The notes below the pieces were generated by a model that made no database searches, was not told the DNA's origin, and worked only from the letters and a program-made list of their open reading frames with translations. Below are positions 1-9,294 of a stretch of 64,000 nucleotides of DNA, in pieces. Source of the DNA: Burkholderia sp. WP9. GTDB taxonomy: Bacteria > Pseudomonadota > Gammaproteobacteria > Burkholderiales > Burkholderiaceae. The stretch is taken from NCBI RefSeq assembly GCF_900104795.1, contig NZ_FNTG01000001.1, forward strand, positions 2,852,001 through 2,916,000, read 5' to 3'. How positions within the stretch are numbered: position 1 is the stretch's first letter; every line of letters starts with the position of its first letter. The translations under genes were made by a program, and so were the position numbers.

Positions 1-19
1 CCGGCCGGTCCGATTGGCG

Positions 20-1105
20 TCAGGCCGAAACCTGGAGCGGTTGAACGAACTTCCGCGCGATCGTCATGTAACGATCCGCCGTGTCGTGCAGCGTGTAGCC
101 GGCCAGTTGCCGGTTCGCGCGCGGTGTGCCGAGCGCGCTCAGCAATGCGCCGCCGTAGGCTTCCGGGTCGGTCGTATCGACGAGGTTGACGCCGGCAAAT
201 GCGCTCGCAAAGCCAAAAGACGGAATCCGGCTCGCCACGACAGGAATACCCGAGGCAAGCGCCTCGAGAAAACCGATGCTCTGCGCTTCGAAACGCGACG
301 GCATCGCGAAGACACGCGAGGCGCGCAGCAGCGCGGCCACGTCGGAACGCGGTCCGTTCACCGTCACCTTGCTTTCCAGACCCAGCTGACGGACGAGCGA
401 CAGGACCGCCCGGTGATAGTCGAGGTCTTCGACGACACCACACAGCAAGAGGCGCGCATCCGGTTCCGATTGCAGCACGCGTTCGAACGCGCGGATCGTG
501 TCGAGCTGGCTCTTGCCTTCGATATACCGGCCAAGCTGGACGATCTGCTTCGGGTGCGCGTCGATATCCGGCGCGCCCGCGTCGCTGGCCTCGGCGAACA
601 ACTGGGCATCCACGCCGTTCGGAATCACGACCATGGACGGATGGCGGCCGATCTCGCGGAGGTAATCGTCGATATTCTGCTGCGACACGCCGATGATCGC
701 CCGCGCCCGTCGCGAGAGCAGGCGCTCGGCCCGCTTGAGCGCGCCGTTTTCGAAGTCGTTGACGCCGGAATGCATGACCCAGGCAATCGGCGTATTCACC
801 GGCAGAAGACGCACATACAGTGCGGCAAGCGTTGCGTGAGCCACGATGAAGTCGGGGCGAAAGCGCCGCACCACGCGATACAGGTACAGCAACTTGCCTA
901 CCCTGCCGTAGCGCACATCGGGAAACAGACAGGTGACGCCCGCCGCCTGAAGCTCGGCGTGAATGTCGGCAAAGTCGTCCTGCTGCGGAAGCAGCGATGT
1001 CATGCAGACTTCATGGCCACCGCGCTGATGGTGAATGGCCAGCCCTTTTACGAGTACTTCTGCCCCGGACAATCGCGGTGCATGAACCAGTTGAAGAATC
1101 CTCAC
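20..1105 (-). CDS. GT4-family glycosyltransferase
   Basis: A 361-residue GT-B fold glycosyltransferase, likely adding a sugar from a nucleotide donor during synthesis of a surface or secreted polysaccharide. The N-terminal Rossmann half opens with VRILQLVHAPRLSGAE, whose SGAE segment is typical of the GT4 acceptor side. The C-terminal half carries the GT4 EX7E signature as E273-(AQSIGFL)-E281, followed by ALASGIPVVAS. I chose the GTG start at 1105 because GAGAGA lies just upstream and homology-like sequence begins there; the frame stays open to 1297 without recognisable content. It is divergent from a secreted glycosidase, so this may be the end of an exopolysaccharide locus extending beyond the left edge. 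The sugar specificity cannot be read. Confidence 0.85.
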   Translation of the reverse strand: MRILQLVHAPRLSGAEVLVKGLAIHHQRGGHEVCMTSLLPQQDDFADIHAELQAAGVTCLFPDVRYGRVGKLLYLYRVVRRFRPDFIVAHATLAALYVRLLPVNTPIAWVMHSGVNDFENGALKRAERLLSRRARAIIGVSQQNIDDYLREIGRHPSMVVIPNGVDAQLFAEASDAGAPDIDAHPKQIVQLGRYIEGKSQLDTIRAFERVLQSEPDARLLLCGVVEDLDYHRAVLSLVRQLGLESKVTVNGPRSDVAALLRASRVFAMPSRFEAQSIGFLEALASGIPVVASRIPSFGFASAFAGVNLVDTTDPEAYGGALLSALGTPRANRQLAGYTLHDTADRYMTIARKFVQPLQVSA

Positions 1106-1923
1106 GATTGATCTCTCAGCCTTAACTGCCTTTTTGCGCAGCGGACGGGATGCCGCCCCCGTTATTGCAGACCCCAAATAACGTCGGCACCCATCTTCGT
1201 GTATGGCGCGCTCCTTTTTGCGGAGCGCACCAATGTCTCCGTAAAACAGCGACAGTTCCGCCGCGAACTCCATGTCGCGAGGAAACCTTACACCCAAGAC
1301 CCAGCACTTTTACGCCAAGCCCAAGACTTTTTCGGCTGGCCCATGAGCGCTAGCGCCCATTTCTCAGTCGATTGACGCTGCCGGATAGTTAGGCATCCAT
1401 TTCAAATACTTACGACCCCAATTCACAGTGGCGGAAAAAGACTGGTCTCACCTGACAGATCTTTTTCATTCGATCAATGTAATTAGTACTGCATTAATGA
1501 TCATACGTAACGACTCGTTACTTCTTTTAAGCACACTAATGCGTATTGTTGCGGTCGATTCTTCCCAAATTGAGCATTTCTAGCTTACGGAACAGTAAAA
1601 AGTTCATCGGCTAGCGCCGTGGACTCAAGTACTGCGATCTGAATCGCGCTGTTCCTCAACACGCTGGCCGGTTCGTCGTACGTTCTCAGGTCGTCCGATT
1701 CCGCCAAAGCCGCTCGCGTCAGCGGCCCGGTTTCACGCGACAAGCGTTTCCCTGCAGAGAAATGCGTTCGAGGCCGACAACCCGGGAAGGCATCACCTTC
1801 GCGCAGCCGGAAATGCCGCGCATCCAGGACGCCAGTGTCGAAGCCTCGGTCATCGGCTGGCTTGCAAATGAACCCCGATGTTCGCTCCACCTCCTGACGC
1901 GCTTTGCGCGAGGAGCCGGACGA
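1106..1923. other. 818-bp divergent intergenic region
   Basis: No credible gene is seen. The stretch from about 1380 to 1570 is clearly richer in A and T than its surroundings and should hold the divergent promoters. It contains a perfect inverted repeat, GTAACGA-C-TCGTTAC, at 1507-1521, a candidate operator. The distal part (1600-1920) is GC-rich and may be a long 5' leader for the lipoprotein gene. Confidence 0.5.
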
Positions 1924-3912
1924 ATGATCAGCCAACGCATTGCTTACAGATTGATGAAATCGCAACTACTCCTACTCTCGACACTGTCCCTCGCACTCGC
2001 CGCATGCGGCGGCGGCGGTGGCAGTAACGGCACCGTCAGCAACGCGGCATCCCAGTCCAACGGCAGCAGTGGCACCAGCAGCCCGGCCAGCGCGGCCACC
2101 ACGTCCGCCGCTGGCAACGCCAGCACCGGCACCGCTGCGTTGAACGCCACGGGCGGCACCGCGGCCATGACCTGCGCCTCGCCGACCACATCAGCCGGCG
2201 CGGGCAGCGCGACGATTTCTGCGGATACGCCGAGCGCCGACGGCACGCGCATCTTCGCCTCCGGCAGCACGTTCCAGATCGCCTTCAACACCAACGCGCC
2301 GAGCGCGGACACGCTGAACTGGGCCGTCACCGACACGCTCGGCCGCGTCGCCGCGAGCGGCACCACCGCCGTGGCGAGCGGTGCGAAGACCATCACGTTC
2401 AATTGCACGTCGACGCTCGCCGGTTATTTCGCGGCAACGGGCACGCTGGCCAAGAACGGCGGCCAGTTGCCGCAGGCCGGCACGCGTCCGGTCGGCATCG
2501 CGACGTTCGGCGTGACGCCGAACCTGTCCGGCGTCGTGCCGGCCGTCACGTATGCGCGCCAGGAGCAGCATCGCTTCGGCATGCAGGGCGCGAACGACAA
2601 CGGCCCGCTGCTGGCCGCGCTGGGCATTTCGTCGACCATCGACGACCGCCAGCTCTCGACCATGGAGCCGAACGGCCCGAACACCTTCAACCCGTCGGCC
2701 GACAATCTCGATCCGTTCTACAAGAGCGGCAACGTGATGCGGCTGATCCGCCTCGACGGCATTCCGGCCTGGGCGAGCAGCACCGGCGCCTTCCAGGACG
2801 ACACCACGCTGCCGACCGATACGTCGTACTACCAGAGCTACATGAGCCGCGTCGGCACCGAATCGAACGCGATTCGCGCCGCGTACTTCCCGACCCAGTC
2901 GGCAAACTACTATCAGGTGACGTGGGAACCGAACCAGATGTGGACGGATACCGACGCCAACTACGTCGCGTTGTACAAGGCCGTCTATCAGGGCATTCAT
3001 TCGACCGATCCGCACGCGATGGTGATGGGTCCGGCCGATGCTTTCCCGAGCCTGACCACTTCGCACCTCAAACGCCTCGCGCCGCTCGGCTTCGGCCAGT
3101 ACATCGACGCCGTCGCCACGCACGGTTACTACGACGCGGGCACGTCGCCGTCGCATCCGCCTGAGCGCTACGACAGCGACCCGTCCACCGCCGACGGTTC
3201 GTTGCGCGGCCAGATGCGCAATCTGCGCGCGGAAATGGCCACCGACTACCGTACGGGCATGCATCTGTTCTCGACAGAAGCGGGCATCAGCTACGACCTC
3301 GGCTCGTCGTACGGTCCGAACTATCCGAGCGCCAACGTGCTGTACGCGCAAGCGGCGGTCGCCGCGCGCATGCACATCATCACGCTCGGCGAAGGCGCGG
3401 ATCAAACCTACGTGTTCTACGGCGCGGACTATCCGGATGAAGTGGGCTACGGCACCTTCTTCGACCTGAGCGACGCGCAGGGCGCATTCGGCTCGACCAA
3501 CATCAGCCCGAAACCGGTGGCGATGGCGATCAGCGCGATGACGCACACGCTCGACGGCACCACGACGCTGGGCCCGGTCAACGGCACGCCGACCGGCGTC
3601 TACGCGTACGCGTTCCAGCAGGTGGGCAACGGCGCGGTGATTACCGCTCTGTGGGCGCACAACAACAACGTGTGGAGCGCGAGTGCGGGCTTCAGCTCGA
3701 CTTATAGTGTCGCGTACAGCCTCAATGTCGATCAACCGGGCACGAGCGGCACGGTCAAGGTGATCGACATGATGGGCAACGCGACCAATGCGAACTACAG
3801 CAACGGTGTGCTGACGCTCAACCTGACCGAATCGCCGGTGTATGTGGTGTCGAACAACGCGTCGGTCGCCAAGGCCAATGCGACGACGCCGGTGGGATAC
3901 GTCGGCATGTAA
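1924..3912 (+). CDS. Secreted lipoprotein glycoside hydrolase, clan GH-A-like
   Basis: A 662-residue predicted lipoprotein that probably hydrolyses a polysaccharide outside the inner membrane. The start at 1924 has AGGAG at 1911-1915, 8 bases upstream. The N-terminus gives a basic region, LLLLSTLSLALA as hydrophobic core and an LAAC lipobox, then a glycine run and a long Ser/Thr/Ala/Gly-rich linker. The catalytic domain has a WEPN motif (E335, candidate acid/base) and an FSTEAG motif (E452, candidate nucleophile), about 117 residues apart, as in TIM-barrel clan GH-A enzymes such as GH5 or GH39. A beta-rich C-terminal region follows. It sits beside a glycosyltransferase, an arrangement known for polysaccharide loci whose hydrolase trims the polymer (PslG of Pseudomonas is a GH39 example). 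Exact family and substrate are not determined. Confidence 0.7.
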   Translation: MISQRIAYRLMKSQLLLLSTLSLALAACGGGGGSNGTVSNAASQSNGSSGTSSPASAATTSAAGNASTGTAALNATGGTAAMTCASPTTSAGAGSATISADTPSADGTRIFASGSTFQIAFNTNAPSADTLNWAVTDTLGRVAASGTTAVASGAKTITFNCTSTLAGYFAATGTLAKNGGQLPQAGTRPVGIATFGVTPNLSGVVPAVTYARQEQHRFGMQGANDNGPLLAALGISSTIDDRQLSTMEPNGPNTFNPSADNLDPFYKSGNVMRLIRLDGIPAWASSTGAFQDDTTLPTDTSYYQSYMSRVGTESNAIRAAYFPTQSANYYQVTWEPNQMWTDTDANYVALYKAVYQGIHSTDPHAMVMGPADAFPSLTTSHLKRLAPLGFGQYIDAVATHGYYDAGTSPSHPPERYDSDPSTADGSLRGQMRNLRAEMATDYRTGMHLFSTEAGISYDLGSSYGPNYPSANVLYAQAAVAARMHIITLGEGADQTYVFYGADYPDEVGYGTFFDLSDAQGAFGSTNISPKPVAMAISAMTHTLDGTTTLGPVNGTPTGVYAYAFQQVGNGAVITALWAHNNNVWSASAGFSSTYSVAYSLNVDQPGTSGTVKVIDMMGNATNANYSNGVLTLNLTESPVYVVSNNASVAKANATTPVGYVGM

Positions 3913-3960
3913 GCCGCGCGTTCAAAGTACCCGGATTCGGGTACTGCGGCCGACATGAAA

Positions 3961-4000
3961 AACGTCAGCCGGCTCACGGGCCGGCTGACGTTATTTTTTT
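3961..4000 (+). terminator. Intrinsic terminator after the glycosidase gene
   Basis: A 13-bp perfect stem (AACGTCAGCCGGC with its complement, loop TCACGG) at 3961-3992 is followed by ATTTTTTT. It lies 48 bases past the lipoprotein stop codon and before the convergent permease gene. Confidence 0.9.
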
Positions 4001-4034
4001 GGGCGTTCAAAACCTGCGCGGCGAGTGCAGTGCT

Positions 4035-5573
4035 TCAACTCTCTCCCAACTGCCCCTCCATACCGCGCAATTCGCTTTCGCGTTCCGTGGACACCTTGCC
4101 GATCGGCGGGCCGGCGAAACTCTTGCGCACGCCCGCGCCATACCAGATCGTCAGCAGCACCGCGAGCAAACCGGCAATCACGTAGACTACTTTCTGATTC
4201 GGCGGCTGCATGCCGACATACGCGAGCACCAGCGCGCCGATCACCGCCGCCACCGCGAACGGCTTCGACAGCATGCCCAACTGGAAGGGGCCTTTCTCGT
4301 TCCACGTACGGCCTTCAGCGAAAATGCCCGCCGCAATCGGCATGGCGTACGAGATGAACAGGAACACCGCGCTACCGGCGCTCAGCACCGTGAAAGCATC
4401 GCCATAGAGCGTGACGACGATCGCCAGCACCGCCGAGGTCCAGATGGCGGCGCCCGGCGTGCGATGCGCGGCATTCACTTTACGCAGCCACTTCGATGCG
4501 GGCAGGCCGCCGTCGCGAGCAAATGCGAACATCATGCGCGACGTGGAGGTCACTGCAGCAAGACCGCACACGTAGTTGATGAAGAACATCAGCAGTTCGA
4601 TGACAATGCGCAGCGGCCCCGGAATCGGCGCGAGAATCGCTTCGAAGAAACCCGTGCCCTGCTTCACGACCGCGCCGATATCCGGCATGACCAGCACGAA
4701 CGCGCACACCATCACGTAGCCGAAGGTCGTGGACCAGAACACCGAACCGACGATACCGCGCGGCACATTGCGCGCCGCCTGATGCGTCTCCTCCGAGGTA
4801 TGCGCCGATGCGTCGAAGCCGGTAATCGTATAAGCGGTCAACAGAAGGCCGGAGAGAAACGCCATCGCCATGGTCTGCTTCGGCCACGCGCCGCCGTCCA
4901 CACCCGTAAAGTTGGTGAACGTGTAGAGCCGCGACAGATCGATCTTGACCGGCGAATACACCAGCAACGCCCCCACCAGCAGGATCGTCACCACGAAGAT
5001 CAGATAGCCCGACAGGTCGGTGATCCTGCTCGTGATACGAATGCCGCGATGATTGAGGAATGCTTGCGACGCGGTGATCACGGTCAGAAACAGCGTCTGC
5101 TGCCACCAGCCGAGCGACTCGGGCTTAACGCCGAACATCGGCGCGATCAGCGTGCGGAAGAACGGATCATAGGTGCCGAAGTTGATCGCGGCGACCACGA
5201 ACACCAGGCCGAGCAGATTCAGCCACGCGGTCAGCCAGCCCCAAGTTTTACCGCCGAGAATCGAACTCCAGTGATAGAGGCCGCCCGCAGTGGGATACGA
5301 CGAGGCGATCTGCGCCATCGCCGCGGCCACCACCAGCGCGAACAGCGAGCCGAGCGGCCAGCCGAGTCCGATCGACGCTCCGCCCGCCGCCGACAGGCCC
5401 ATCTGGAAAGACGTGATGCCGCCCGACAGAATGCAGATCAGCGAGAACGACACCGCGAAGTTCGAGAACGCCCCCATGCGCCGGGACAGTTCCTGCGCGT
5501 AACCCATCTTGTGCAACAGCTTGACGTCGTTGTCGGCGGATTCCGCCGACGGCAAGGCCGTGTTGATGTCCAT
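4035..5573 (-). CDS. APC-family amino acid/choline permease
   Basis: A 512-residue polytopic membrane protein with about 12 hydrophobic segments. It belongs to the amino acid-polyamine-organocation superfamily, most like the amino acid/choline transporter branch (GABA or choline permease type). The N-terminus MGYAQELSRRMGAFSNFAVS and the following segment with SGGITSF are typical of that branch. It probably imports an amino acid or amine by proton symport. It lies 83 bp downstream of a short-chain dehydrogenase on the same strand, and both are divergent from an EutR-like AraC regulator, so a small inducible uptake-and-oxidation unit is likely. The substrate cannot be read from sequence. Confidence 0.85.
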   Translation of the reverse strand: MDINTALPSAESADNDVKLLHKMGYAQELSRRMGAFSNFAVSFSLICILSGGITSFQMGLSAAGGASIGLGWPLGSLFALVVAAAMAQIASSYPTAGGLYHWSSILGGKTWGWLTAWLNLLGLVFVVAAINFGTYDPFFRTLIAPMFGVKPESLGWWQQTLFLTVITASQAFLNHRGIRITSRITDLSGYLIFVVTILLVGALLVYSPVKIDLSRLYTFTNFTGVDGGAWPKQTMAMAFLSGLLLTAYTITGFDASAHTSEETHQAARNVPRGIVGSVFWSTTFGYVMVCAFVLVMPDIGAVVKQGTGFFEAILAPIPGPLRIVIELLMFFINYVCGLAAVTSTSRMMFAFARDGGLPASKWLRKVNAAHRTPGAAIWTSAVLAIVVTLYGDAFTVLSAGSAVFLFISYAMPIAAGIFAEGRTWNEKGPFQLGMLSKPFAVAAVIGALVLAYVGMQPPNQKVVYVIAGLLAVLLTIWYGAGVRKSFAGPPIGKVSTERESELRGMEGQLGES

Positions 5574-5656
5574 GACGCGATCCTTTGAACAGGGTTATGA
5601 CGAAGCGGCCAACCGGCGAGCCGGTTCAACGGCGTGGCCGCGCCAGGCAAAGCGGC

Positions 5657-6433
5657 TCACGCGGCCGTGAAACAGTTATCGACGTACAGGTGTGCGCCGT
5701 TGACGAAACTCGCGTCGTCGCTCGCGAGAAAGAGCGCGGCGCGCGCCACTTCCTCCGGCGCGCACAGGCGGCCCTGCTGCACCGACAAGGCGGCTTCGCT
5801 CGCATCGAAGCCGTACTTCGCGAGCGCGCTGATTTCGCGGCGCCCATGCGGCGTGTCGATGAAACCAGGGCACACGGCATTGCAGCGAATGCCCCGGTCG
5901 CGATACTCGACGGCGATGGCACGCGCGAACATCGCGCATGCGCCTTTGGTGGTGCAATAGAGCACTTCGAGCGGCGTCGCCGCCACCGACGAGATCGACG
6001 CCGTGCAGACGATCGAGCCGCCGCCCGCAGCGAGCATGTGCGGCAGCACGGCCCGCGTCATCATGAACATGCTTTTCACGTTGACGTTCATGAGCCAGTC
6101 GTAGTCTTCGTCGGTGGTATCGACGAACGGCTTCACGACAATGCTGCCGGCATGATTGAACAACACGTCGATACGTCCGAAGCGCGCCATGATGCCGGCC
6201 ACGGCGGCATCGACGGCCGCGCGCTTCGACACGTCGGCGGCAAACAGCTCGGCGCTGCCGCCTGCCGCGCGAATCCGCGTTACCACTTCCTCACCGGCAT
6301 CCGTATTGATATCGACGACGGCGACCTGCGCGCCTTCCTGCGCGAACAGCAACGAGGCCGCGCCGCCCGCGCCCGTCGCGCCGCCTGACACGATTGCGAT
6401 CTTGCCTTCCAGCCTGCCTGCCGATGTGCTCAT
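5657..6433 (-). CDS. SDR-family NAD(P)-dependent oxidoreductase
   Basis: A 258-residue classical short-chain dehydrogenase. The cofactor loop reads SGGATGAGGA (a TGxxxGxG variant), followed by a strand ending VVDIN. The Asp at the end of beta-2 favours NAD(H). The NNAG motif appears as NHAG, and the active site is Ser in CTASISS with YCTTK (YxxxK). Substrate unknown. It is the first gene of the pair with the downstream APC permease, suggesting it oxidises or reduces the imported compound or its product. Confidence 0.85.
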   Translation of the reverse strand: MSTSAGRLEGKIAIVSGGATGAGGAASLLFAQEGAQVAVVDINTDAGEEVVTRIRAAGGSAELFAADVSKRAAVDAAVAGIMARFGRIDVLFNHAGSIVVKPFVDTTDEDYDWLMNVNVKSMFMMTRAVLPHMLAAGGGSIVCTASISSVAATPLEVLYCTTKGACAMFARAIAVEYRDRGIRCNAVCPGFIDTPHGRREISALAKYGFDASEAALSVQQGRLCAPEEVARAALFLASDDASFVNGAHLYVDNCFTAA

Positions 6434-6697
6434 ACGTCACTCCCTTTCCTGTGCATTGCGTGATGCACAAAGTAGGGGCGGCAAAAAGTGGCGACTATCC
6501 AAAATTGGCAAAAAGATAAAAATCCCGTAAAAATTCCGCGTCCTGACAAAAGCATTACGAAGGCTTCCGGCCGCGCAGCAGGTAAGCAAAGACGGTAAGC
6601 AAAGACGCTCCGCGCCAACCCTACGGCAGGGCTTTTTTTTCGCATACACTGGTCGGCACGAGGCTTTCGGGGAGCGCCATCAGAATCGGGAGAAGCT
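6434..6697. promoter_or_regulatory. Divergent promoter region for SDR/permease and AraC regulator
   Basis: A 264-bp spacer between the divergent transcription units. The part at 6480-6550 is A/T-rich, unlike the flanking genes, and is the likely site of promoters and AraC-type half-sites. I see no convincing symmetrical operator. Confidence 0.4.
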
Positions 6698-7675
6698 ATG
6701 CAGGCGGTCAATCAGACGAGCGGCGCGGTCGAGATTCGTTGTTGCCGCAACATTGACGAGCAGGCCATGCTGCTCGACGCATGGAACCAGAGCTACTGCC
6801 AGATCTCACGCGGCGCCTTCGACGGCTCGGTGAGTTCATGCCACGCGGGCGGCGTGCGGGTGCTGGTCGAGCGCCTGAACCGCACGGTCTATCAGCGCGG
6901 CCAGGTAGCGGCATCCAGGGTCGCGGTGGGCATTCCGTTTCAACTCGAAGGCCATGCGTTGTTGTGTGGACAGACGAGTCATCGCGATGGCTTGCACGTG
7001 TTTTCCGGCGATGGCGGTTTCGAATTTCTGTCGCCCGACAAGCATGTGGTGGTGAACCTCGAAATCGAGCCGGGCGCGATCGGCGACCCGCTGTTGCGCT
7101 CGCAACTCGACGAAATAACCCTGCTGCTCGGCTCGAGACCCGGCGTATTGAACGTCGATCCCGCGAGACTGCAGGGCTTTCGCGAGGTGCTGAAGCAGTT
7201 GCTCGACGCCGTCGCGGCCACCCCCACTTTGCTCGACGACGCCGCAGTCGCCGCAGCGTTCGAAAAGTCGGTGATATTCGGTCTTGCCGATGTTTTGCAG
7301 GACCTGCGCGATGCCGATCCGCACGGGAACGTCGAGGCTCGCACTGCGCGCAACTGGCAACTGGTGCGTGGGGTTCGTGAGCTGATCGAGGAATCGCCGC
7401 AGTGTCCGCTTTCCGTGGCGGAGTTGTGCGCGCGGTTTCGCGCCAGTCGGCGTACGTTGCAATATGCGTTCGAAGATACGCTCGGCGTCAACCCTTCCGC
7501 TTATATGCGCGCCGTCCGGCTCGATCACGTGCGCCGTGAATTGCGCGGCTCCGCTTCAGTGACGGAGGTCGCCACGCGGTGGGGGTTCTGGCATTTTGGG
7601 AATTTCTCCAGCGAGTATCGCGGGCAGTTCGGCGAGTTGCCGTCCGAGACCTGGAGAAGGAGCCGGGCGGTTTAG
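6698..7675 (+). CDS. AraC-family regulator, EutR-like
   Basis: A 325-residue transcription factor with GGAGAAG directly upstream of its ATG. The C-terminal double helix-turn-helix covers roughly residues 230-320, with VAELCARFRASRRTLQ as the first HTH and the characteristic end TRWGFWHFGNFSSEYR. That WGFWHxGxF pattern is shared with EutR of enteric bacteria, the ethanolamine-operon activator. The N-terminal two thirds is a variable effector domain. The divergent position suggests it activates the SDR/permease pair, perhaps in response to an amine or amino alcohol. The effector is an inference. Confidence 0.85.
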   Translation: MQAVNQTSGAVEIRCCRNIDEQAMLLDAWNQSYCQISRGAFDGSVSSCHAGGVRVLVERLNRTVYQRGQVAASRVAVGIPFQLEGHALLCGQTSHRDGLHVFSGDGGFEFLSPDKHVVVNLEIEPGAIGDPLLRSQLDEITLLLGSRPGVLNVDPARLQGFREVLKQLLDAVAATPTLLDDAAVAAAFEKSVIFGLADVLQDLRDADPHGNVEARTARNWQLVRGVRELIEESPQCPLSVAELCARFRASRRTLQYAFEDTLGVNPSAYMRAVRLDHVRRELRGSASVTEVATRWGFWHFGNFSSEYRGQFGELPSETWRRSRAV

Positions 7676-7758
7676 ATTGTTTGCCCGCGCGGACAAAAGT
7701 AGCGCACACTAGCTTACTGCTCCTATGCGGAGCAAAAACCGCCAATTGGGAGTCCATC

Positions 7759-7899
7759 ATGGCAAAAGGTCAAATGCGCAGTAACCGCGAAGTCAAGAAA
7801 CCGAAGCAGGCGAAGAAACCGCAACCCGCCACTTCGCCATCGGGCGCGCCGCCGATCCGGGTAGCACCAAGCGCCTCGGCCACCGCGAAGAAGCATTAA
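7759..7899 (+). CDS. Small basic hypothetical protein (46 aa)
   Basis: A 46-residue Lys/Pro/Ala-rich peptide beginning MAKGQMRSNREVKKPK and ending TAKKH. GGGAG stands about 7 bases before the ATG, which supports translation. No domain or membrane segment is visible. Small basic proteins of this kind are common in Burkholderia annotations without assigned function. Confidence 0.7.
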   Translation: MAKGQMRSNREVKKPKQAKKPQPATSPSGAPPIRVAPSASATAKKH

Positions 7900-8278
7900 A
7901 AGGCAAGACCGATTGAGCACGCCCGCCGCATCGAGGCGGGCATCCATCCAAAGCGCATTTCCTGCAGCGCCCCATCCCGCATCTTCGGCCCCAGCGTCCC
8001 GACGGCCATCCTCATCCGCACTACCAACGCCATTGCTCCGGGTATCACTACGCCTGCTTCGTTCATGGCGCGGCGGCTCGCACTTATCACGCTCTTATTT
8101 CCAGGCTCATCAGCAACGCTATAGAAACGCGAGCCTGCGCGAGTCGATCGAGCACGCTCCTCATGCGCGGACTTGCCCGGCGTTTCCGGTCTAGCTATGC
8201 TGAAGGGCTCGCCGATACCACGCGTGTCGGCGACACACGAATCGCAACACGAAACAGAACAATCGATCCGGGATAGCC
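7900..8278. other. 379-bp intergenic stretch
   Basis: No supported gene. The open frames are short shadows without ribosome-binding sites. The end of the stretch carries the leader and ribosome-binding site (GGGATAGCC-ATG) of the LysE gene. Confidence 0.5.
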
Positions 8279-8938
8279 ATGTCCACCACCAGTCTTTTCC
8301 TCACCGCCGCGGGCGTCGGGCTCGCCATTGCCGCGCCGGTCGGCCCGATGGGCATGCTGTGCATTCGCCGCACGCTGACCGGCGGTCCGCGCGCGGGGCT
8401 CGCGATCGGCTTCGGCATCGCGACCGGCGACGCGGCCTATGGGCTGATCGCGGCGCTCGGCCTCGTCAGCATCTCGCAGTTCATGCTGGCGTATGACCGC
8501 CCGTTGCATCTGCTCGCCGGGTTGTTCCTGCTGTATCTGGGCGTGCGTACGTTGCTGCAGAAAGCCCCAGCCGACGCAGCGGACAGCACCGCAAACGGCG
8601 CGTCAGGCGGCAACGGCAAGCTCGCCCAGGTGGGCCGCGCCGGCGCGCTGCGCGCGTATGCGAGTTCGTTGCTGCTCACGCTGACCAATCCGCAAACGGT
8701 CATCATGTTCGCCGCGCTGTTCACAACGCTCGCCCCGCGCGGCGCGTTTTCATCGAGCATTGCGCTGACCACCGTGGGTGGCGTGTTCTGCGGCTCGATT
8801 GCATGGTGGTGTTTCCTCGTGACCGTGGTGTCGCTCGCGCGCCACGCGATCGGCAGCAAAATGCGCGTCGCCATCGACCGGATTGTGGGCTTCACGCTGG
8901 CGGCGTTCGGCGTCGTGGAGATTCGCCGGGCGCTTTGA
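8279..8938 (+). CDS. LysE/RhtB-family exporter
   Basis: A 219-residue membrane protein with about six hydrophobic segments. The N-terminal pattern is typical of LysE/RhtB exporters of amino acids and their derivatives: AAPVGPMGMLCIRRTLTGG near residues 20-40, then GFGIATGDAAYG. A second characteristic block reads LTLTNPQTVIMFAALF. It probably exports an amino acid or analogue by proton antiport. It appears monocistronic. Confidence 0.85.
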   Translation: MSTTSLFLTAAGVGLAIAAPVGPMGMLCIRRTLTGGPRAGLAIGFGIATGDAAYGLIAALGLVSISQFMLAYDRPLHLLAGLFLLYLGVRTLLQKAPADAADSTANGASGGNGKLAQVGRAGALRAYASSLLLTLTNPQTVIMFAALFTTLAPRGAFSSSIALTTVGGVFCGSIAWWCFLVTVVSLARHAIGSKMRVAIDRIVGFTLAAFGVVEIRRAL

Positions 8939-9294
8939 GCGCGCGTCGCGACCTTGGGGTTGGCCGAAGTTGCGCTTTCAGTCTCACGAGCGCCCGCGCA
9001 ACGCCGCGACTGCCTCGCCGGCAATCGCCAGCAACGCAACCGGCAAAGAACCGGCAAAGCTTGGGCGCCGCCAGCCAGGCCACGTGAAAACCGCCCCGAG
9101 GTTTTTGCGCTGATCGACCGTATGCGGGCAGCGCAGCACACCGCTTCGTACGCGAACGCGGCAGTTTTGCGACAATAGCGGCTTTCGCCGCGCCGCGGCG
9201 GCCTTCCCGCCGCCCTTCACCGACTGTCGAAGGCAGGCGCACCGGCCTTGCGGCCTGATCCGTCCAACCCACCCGACCGTCAGCGGTCCGCTCA
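8939..9294. other. 356-bp intergenic stretch
   Basis: GC-rich, no supported gene. It separates two co-directional membrane protein genes and must contain the promoter of the TauE-type gene, but I could not place clear -35/-10 boxes. Confidence 0.45.
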
